DNA of 64,000 bases from Melioribacteraceae bacterium (GTDB lineage Bacteria > Bacteroidota > Ignavibacteria > Ignavibacteriales > Melioribacteraceae). The position numbers and the translations under genes were made by a program. The stretch's first letter is position 1, and the number at the start of each line of letters is the position of its first letter. Positions 62,359 to 64,000 of this stretch are shown here, piece after piece. The DNA is taken from the NCBI GenBank assembly GCA_016342755.1, contig JAEINS010000002.1, positions 124,001 to 188,000 of the forward strand. The letters run 5' to 3'. The notes under the pieces are model-generated. The model had not been told where the DNA came from and did no database searches. It saw only the letters and a program-made list of their open reading frames with translations.

Positions 62359-62679
62359 TTATAAAGCAGCATTTAGTTTTTCTACAAATGTATCTTTAGA
62401 TACAGCACCAATAACTGTGTCTTTAACTTCGCCGTCTTTAATAATTAAAACTGTAGGTATACTTCTAACACCATATTTAATGGCAGTCTGCTGGTTAGTA
62501 TCAACATCCACTTTACCAATCTTAGCTTTTCCTTCAAACTCTTCTGCTAATTCGTCTACAATAGGCGCAATCATTTTGCATGGTCCGCACCAGGCTGCCC
62601 AAAAATCAAGCAATACAGGAACATCCGAATTCATTACTTCTGCTTCAAAGTTATCATCTGTTATTGTTAAAGGTTTCAT
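62359..62679 (-). CDS. trxA: Thioredoxin
   Basis: A 106-residue cytoplasmic dithiol reductant. The active site is WAAWCGPCKMIAP with Cys31 and Cys34; the cis-Pro loop is GVRSIPTVLIIKDGE near residues 70-84. Length is canonical and there is no signal peptide. AAAGGAG lies before the ATG. It follows the acyl-CoA dehydrogenase gene by 32 bp and ends in a strong terminator, so it closes that transcription unit. Confidence 0.97.
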   Translation of the reverse strand: MKPLTITDDNFEAEVMNSDVPVLLDFWAAWCGPCKMIAPIVDELAEEFEGKAKIGKVDVDTNQQTAIKYGVRSIPTVLIIKDGEVKDTVIGAVSKDTFVEKLNAAL

Positions 62680-62711
62680 AATTTACTCCTTTCGTTATAT
62701 AAAAATTTAAA

Positions 62712-63854
62712 TTAAACAATTCCTTTTTTCTTTATAATATCACGGGCAATTATACCCTTTTGTATTTCATTTGTACCTTCAAAAATTCTATTTATTCTGG
62801 AATCCCTGTAAAATCTTTCTATCGGATATTCCCTGCTATATCCCATTCCGCCATGTATCTGTACCGCGTAATCCGCTATTTTATCTAACGATTCTGAACA
62901 GTATAATTTAACCATGGCCGATTCTTTAGCAATATTTTTTCCAAGATCAGCATCAACTGCTGCTCTATAAACAATAGATTCCATAGTATATACAAGTACA
63001 TTCATCTCTGCAAGCATGTTCTGTATAGTCTGTAAAGCACTTATTGGTTTTCCAAACTGAATTCTGTTTAACGAATATTTAGTAGAGAGTTCAAGAAGCT
63101 CTTTTGCTCCGCCTAAACATGCGGCTCCTAATCCTAATCTGCCATTATTTAATACAGCCATAGCCAGTAAAAACCCGCGTCCTTCTCTGCCAAGCATATT
63201 TTCTTTAGGAACTCTTACGTTCTCTAATGTTATGGCATTAGTTGTACTTCCCCTAATTCCCATTTTCTTTTCAGGCGGACCAACAATAAATCCGGGAGTA
63301 TTTGTTTCAATTATAAAAGCAGTAATTCCTTTAGGTGTTCTTGCAAATAAAGAAACAATATCAGCTAACCCGCCATTTGTAATCCACTGTTTCTGTCCGT
63401 TGATAATGTAATCGTCACCATCAGGTTCAGCAATAGTCTTCATATTAAACGAATCGGATCCTGCTTCAGGTTCAGTTAAACAGAAAGCAGCAATTTTTTC
63501 GCCTCTGGCTAAAGGTTTTAAGAATTTTTCTTTTTGTTCATCAGTACCGCCAAGATAAATAGTATTAGCACCAATGGACTGATGAGCACCTATATAAGTA
63601 GCTGTTGAAGCACATGCACGAGATATTTCTTCCTGCATTAAACAATAGCCGACTTTTCCAAGTCCGCCTCCTCCAAATTCTTCAGGAAAAGAAACACCCA
63701 TAAATCCTAAATCAGACATTTTTTTTCTTAACTCAATCGGAATCTCCTCATTTTCATCAATCTGACTTGCAATAGGTTTTATTTCTTTATTAACAAAATC
63801 ACGAACCATATCCCGGAACATCATATCTTCTTCAGAAAACTTAAACTCGAACAT
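62712..63854 (-). CDS. Acyl-CoA dehydrogenase
   Basis: A 380-residue FAD enzyme that oxidises acyl-CoA to enoyl-CoA, feeding electrons to ETF. The flavin and substrate motifs are AFCLTEPEAGSDS near residues 122-134, WITNGGLADIVSLFARTP, and QIHGGMGYSREYPIERFYRD. The catalytic Glu is expected in IFEGTNEIQ near the C-terminus. The length is typical of short/medium-chain members. ATG 63854 has AAGG eight bases upstream; a GTG two codons earlier is too close to it. It follows a short-chain dehydrogenase gene by 32 bp, suggesting a small fatty- or branched-acid oxidation unit. Chain-length specificity is not predictable. Confidence 0.95.
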   Translation of the reverse strand: MFEFKFSEEDMMFRDMVRDFVNKEIKPIASQIDENEEIPIELRKKMSDLGFMGVSFPEEFGGGGLGKVGYCLMQEEISRACASTATYIGAHQSIGANTIYLGGTDEQKEKFLKPLARGEKIAAFCLTEPEAGSDSFNMKTIAEPDGDDYIINGQKQWITNGGLADIVSLFARTPKGITAFIIETNTPGFIVGPPEKKMGIRGSTTNAITLENVRVPKENMLGREGRGFLLAMAVLNNGRLGLGAACLGGAKELLELSTKYSLNRIQFGKPISALQTIQNMLAEMNVLVYTMESIVYRAAVDADLGKNIAKESAMVKLYCSESLDKIADYAVQIHGGMGYSREYPIERFYRDSRINRIFEGTNEIQKGIIARDIIKKKGIV

Positions 63855-63886
63855 GCACACTACCTTATTATGTTAATTAATTTCGT

Positions 63887-64000
63887 CTATTTAATTGGCT
63901 GACAAACTTTATCGCCAGTATAACTAACTATATATTCGCCCCCATCCACAGCAATAACATTACCTGAAATCCATTGGCAATTTTCGCCCGATAAAGATAC
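63887..64000 (-). CDS. Short-chain dehydrogenase/reductase, C-terminal fragment (5' end outside window)
   Basis: A minus-strand frame enters the window at 64000 and ends with TAG at 63887-63889, giving the last 37 residues. The segment QWISGNVIAVDGGEYIVSYT is the classical C-terminal part of SDR enzymes (xITGxxxxVDGG), so this is the end of an NAD(P)-dependent oxidoreductase. The final Tyr/Cys-containing tail (DKVCQPIK) is not diagnostic. It lies 32 bp before the acyl-CoA dehydrogenase gene and is probably co-transcribed; a 2,4-dienoyl-CoA reductase or hydroxyacyl-CoA dehydrogenase would suit, but the active site is outside the window. Confidence 0.8.
   Translation of the reverse strand, partial: VSLSGENCQWISGNVIAVDGGEYIVSYTGDKVCQPIK

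Overview
The window is AT-rich bacterial chromosome. It most resembles the Ignavibacteria/Bacteroidota-Chlorobi branch. Supporting signs are a type IX secretion (T9SS) C-terminal domain containing LSQNYPNPFNPST, two PorV/PorQ-type outer-membrane proteins, two TonB-dependent receptors with carboxypeptidase-regulatory N-domains, and a tmRNA tag ending GENNYALAA. Clear Shine-Dalgarno sequences (AGGAG/GGAGG) before many genes fit Ignavibacteria better than Bacteroidia, where such sites are rare. The assignment is inference; no 16S gene is present.

Region 1 (1-25178, all minus strand) is a carbohydrate-utilisation locus. Read in the direction of transcription it holds a cytoplasmic GH32 fructosidase, a LacI-type regulator with a perfect palindromic operator just upstream, and a T9SS-secreted protein made of two nearly identical tandem carbohydrate-binding-like modules. 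Next come a TonB-dependent receptor, a large secreted protein with a C-terminal sorting-like domain, a PorV/PorQ protein and a SurA-like prolyl isomerase. A MalEFG-type ABC importer without its ATPase follows, then three GH130 enzymes, an unknown alpha-helical lipoprotein, a GH2 beta-mannosidase and the start of another secreted protein. Together these suggest capture of a mannose-containing glycan at the surface, import of oligosaccharides and cytoplasmic phosphorolysis/hydrolysis. No SusD is present.

Region 2 (25358-38546) is mixed housekeeping: tmRNA, a dispersed inverted-repeat element, cobalamin adenosyltransferase, a YgfZ/GcvT-like protein, a lipoprotein, an M20 dipeptidase, two LptF/LptG permeases, a DUF3467 protein, a TPR lipoprotein, adenosine deaminase, a SerA-like dehydrogenase, a beta-propeller protein and a divergent MqnA-like protein.

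Region 3 (38613-53693, all minus) holds core genes: ffh-rpsP-khpA-rimM-trmD-rplS, and an F1Fo ATP synthase operon (atpZ, an accessory membrane protein, atpBEFHAG) without atpD or atpC. Upstream and co-directional with the ATP synthase genes is a cell-envelope/cytoskeleton block: GWxTD protein, LpxL-like acyltransferase, M23 peptidase, an actin-like ATPase, a TPR protein and a bactofilin. The actin-like protein is the most unusual gene here. Its phosphate-1 motif (LDIGNSTT) lies at the C-terminus rather than the N-terminus, so it looks circularly permuted.

Region 4 (53851-64000, minus) repeats the receptor / large secreted protein / PorV-PorQ trio seen in region 1, followed by a ~580-bp non-coding stretch, thioredoxin, an acyl-CoA dehydrogenase and the C-terminal end of a short-chain dehydrogenase. 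The recurrence of the same ordered trio in two places suggests a conserved SusD-less outer-membrane module.
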